From Bipolaris cookei (taxonomy: Eukaryota > Ascomycota > Dothideomycetes > Pleosporales > Pleosporaceae), in assembly GCA_002286855.1 (NCBI GenBank), contig NRSV01000172.1:1-18010 (forward strand): a DNA stretch of 18,010 nt, read 5' to 3'. The number at the start of each line of letters is the position of its first letter. Within the stretch, counting starts at the first letter, position 1. A model generated the notes under the pieces. It saw only the letters and a list, made by a program, of their open reading frames with translations. It was not told the origin of the DNA and searched no databases. Both the position numbers and the translations under genes were made by a program. Of this stretch, positions 17,673-18,010 are shown in pieces.

Positions 17673-17897
17673 TGTCACGGTAACCACCGGGTTGCCATAA
17701 CACCTGGATTCTGCTGCTGATTGGCTGAGTGCTACCGAGGTACTACACGTACGCTAGCCACCCATGATATATATTCTGTTGACGAATTTCTGTTCTGATT
17801 CCTTACGCAACGTCTTGAGTCTTCACAGATAGTGTACGTAGCAATTCACCAACGCTTCCCAAAGCTTTTGGATTCGTGCTCCTAGCATCTTGTGACA
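17673..17897 (+). repeat. 5' LTR, TGTCAC...GTGACA
   Basis: The left end is fixed by the break in the HET-NACHT reading after the codon TAC at 17670-17672. The right end is set by GTGACA (17892-17897), the exact complement of the TGTCAC start. A shorter LTR ending TTCACA at 17827 is possible but gives worse terminal symmetry. A TATA-like TATATAT is at 17768-17774. Confidence 0.6.
17768..17774 (+). promoter_or_regulatory. TATA-like element in the LTR
   Basis: TATATAT lies about 30-37 bases upstream of 17805, where the transcript would begin if 17805-17813 is the RNA 5' end implied by the self-priming model. Confidence 0.4.
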
Positions 17898-17899
17898 TT

Positions 17900-17908
17900 A
17901 CGTTGCGT
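17900..17908 (+). other. Candidate self-priming primer-binding site
   Basis: ACGTTGCGT, two bases after the LTR end, is the exact complement of ACGCAACGT at 17805-17813 inside the LTR. No TGG-type tRNA primer site is seen at this place. In Tf1-type elements the transcript's 5' end folds back on such a site to prime reverse transcription. Confidence 0.45.
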
Positions 17909-17916
17909 CCTCAACT

Positions 17917-18010
17917 ATGACTACCGAAGAACTGAACAACACGCTGCAGTTACTATTGCAACAAGTCGCCGGATTAACTGACACCCTTGCAAAACAAGAA
18001 GCACGACATC
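17917..18010 (+). CDS. Start of gag-like ORF (partial at the window edge)
   Basis: ATG 17917 opens a frame of 31 codons to the window end, beginning MTTEELNNTLQLLLQQVAGL. The leucine/glutamine heptad pattern suggests a coiled coil, common at the start of fungal gypsy Gag proteins. Position after the LTR is the main support; the fragment is too short for a domain match. Confidence 0.55.
   Translation, partial: MTTEELNNTLQLLLQQVAGLTDTLAKQEARH

Larger units (their letters stand above)
17673..18010 (+). mobile_element. LTR retrotransposon, 5' end only, probably gypsy type
   Basis: A 225-base LTR (17673-17897), a candidate self-priming site (17900-17908) and the start of a gag-like ORF (17917) follow one another in the order of an intact element. 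The rest lies beyond the window. It is inserted in the HET-NACHT coding sequence and shares its orientation. Confidence 0.65.

Noticed and set aside
1..18010. CRISPR arrays, bacterial operons, rRNA or tRNA genes
   Set aside because: No regularly spaced repeats, no Shine-Dalgarno-led gene series and no rRNA or tRNA signatures were seen on either strand.

Overview
The window looks like a transposon-dense accessory region of a filamentous ascomycete nuclear genome. A member of the Dothideomycetes is my guess, not a proven placement. The evidence is several pogo/Fot1-type DDE transposases with TA target duplications, a short spliceosomal intron of about 50 bases, LTR retroelements, a HET-NACHT (NLR-like) gene, and nonsense changes of the kind left by fungal repeat-induced point mutation (RIP: CpA to TpA). 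One N at 1427 shows this is draft assembly sequence.

Layout. 1-2310: probable end of a copia-type element and its LTR, split by a 2.0-kb pogo element (166-2171) whose transposase is broken. 2361-2958: unrecognised coding remnant. 3018-5673: complete 2.66-kb pogo-type element with 93/94-base inverted repeats and an uninterrupted 762-residue transposase; it is the only intact gene here. 5883-6260: copy A of a dispersed repeat. 6472-7521: 1,050-base internally deleted pogo-type element on the minus strand, keeping a DNA-binding part and a zinc knuckle. 7808-8644 (minus): spliced, heavily broken pseudogene of a fungal family with a copia-type beta-barrel domain. 8645-11216: no gene I can support. 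11217-11696: pogo transposase remnant without a catalytic core. 12282-12662: copy B of the dispersed repeat. 12879-14581: another pogo transposase with one frameshift and one TAG. 15135-17672: HET-NACHT gene with three single-base frame losses. 17673-18010: start of an LTR retrotransposon (LTR, candidate self-priming site, start of gag) inserted directly into the HET-NACHT coding sequence.

Together these read as layers of transposon insertion and decay next to an incompatibility/innate-immunity-type gene. Only the 3018-5673 element looks able to make its own protein. The HET-NACHT gene belongs to the class that usually carries WD40 repeats after the NACHT part. If those exist here they lie beyond the retroelement, outside the window.
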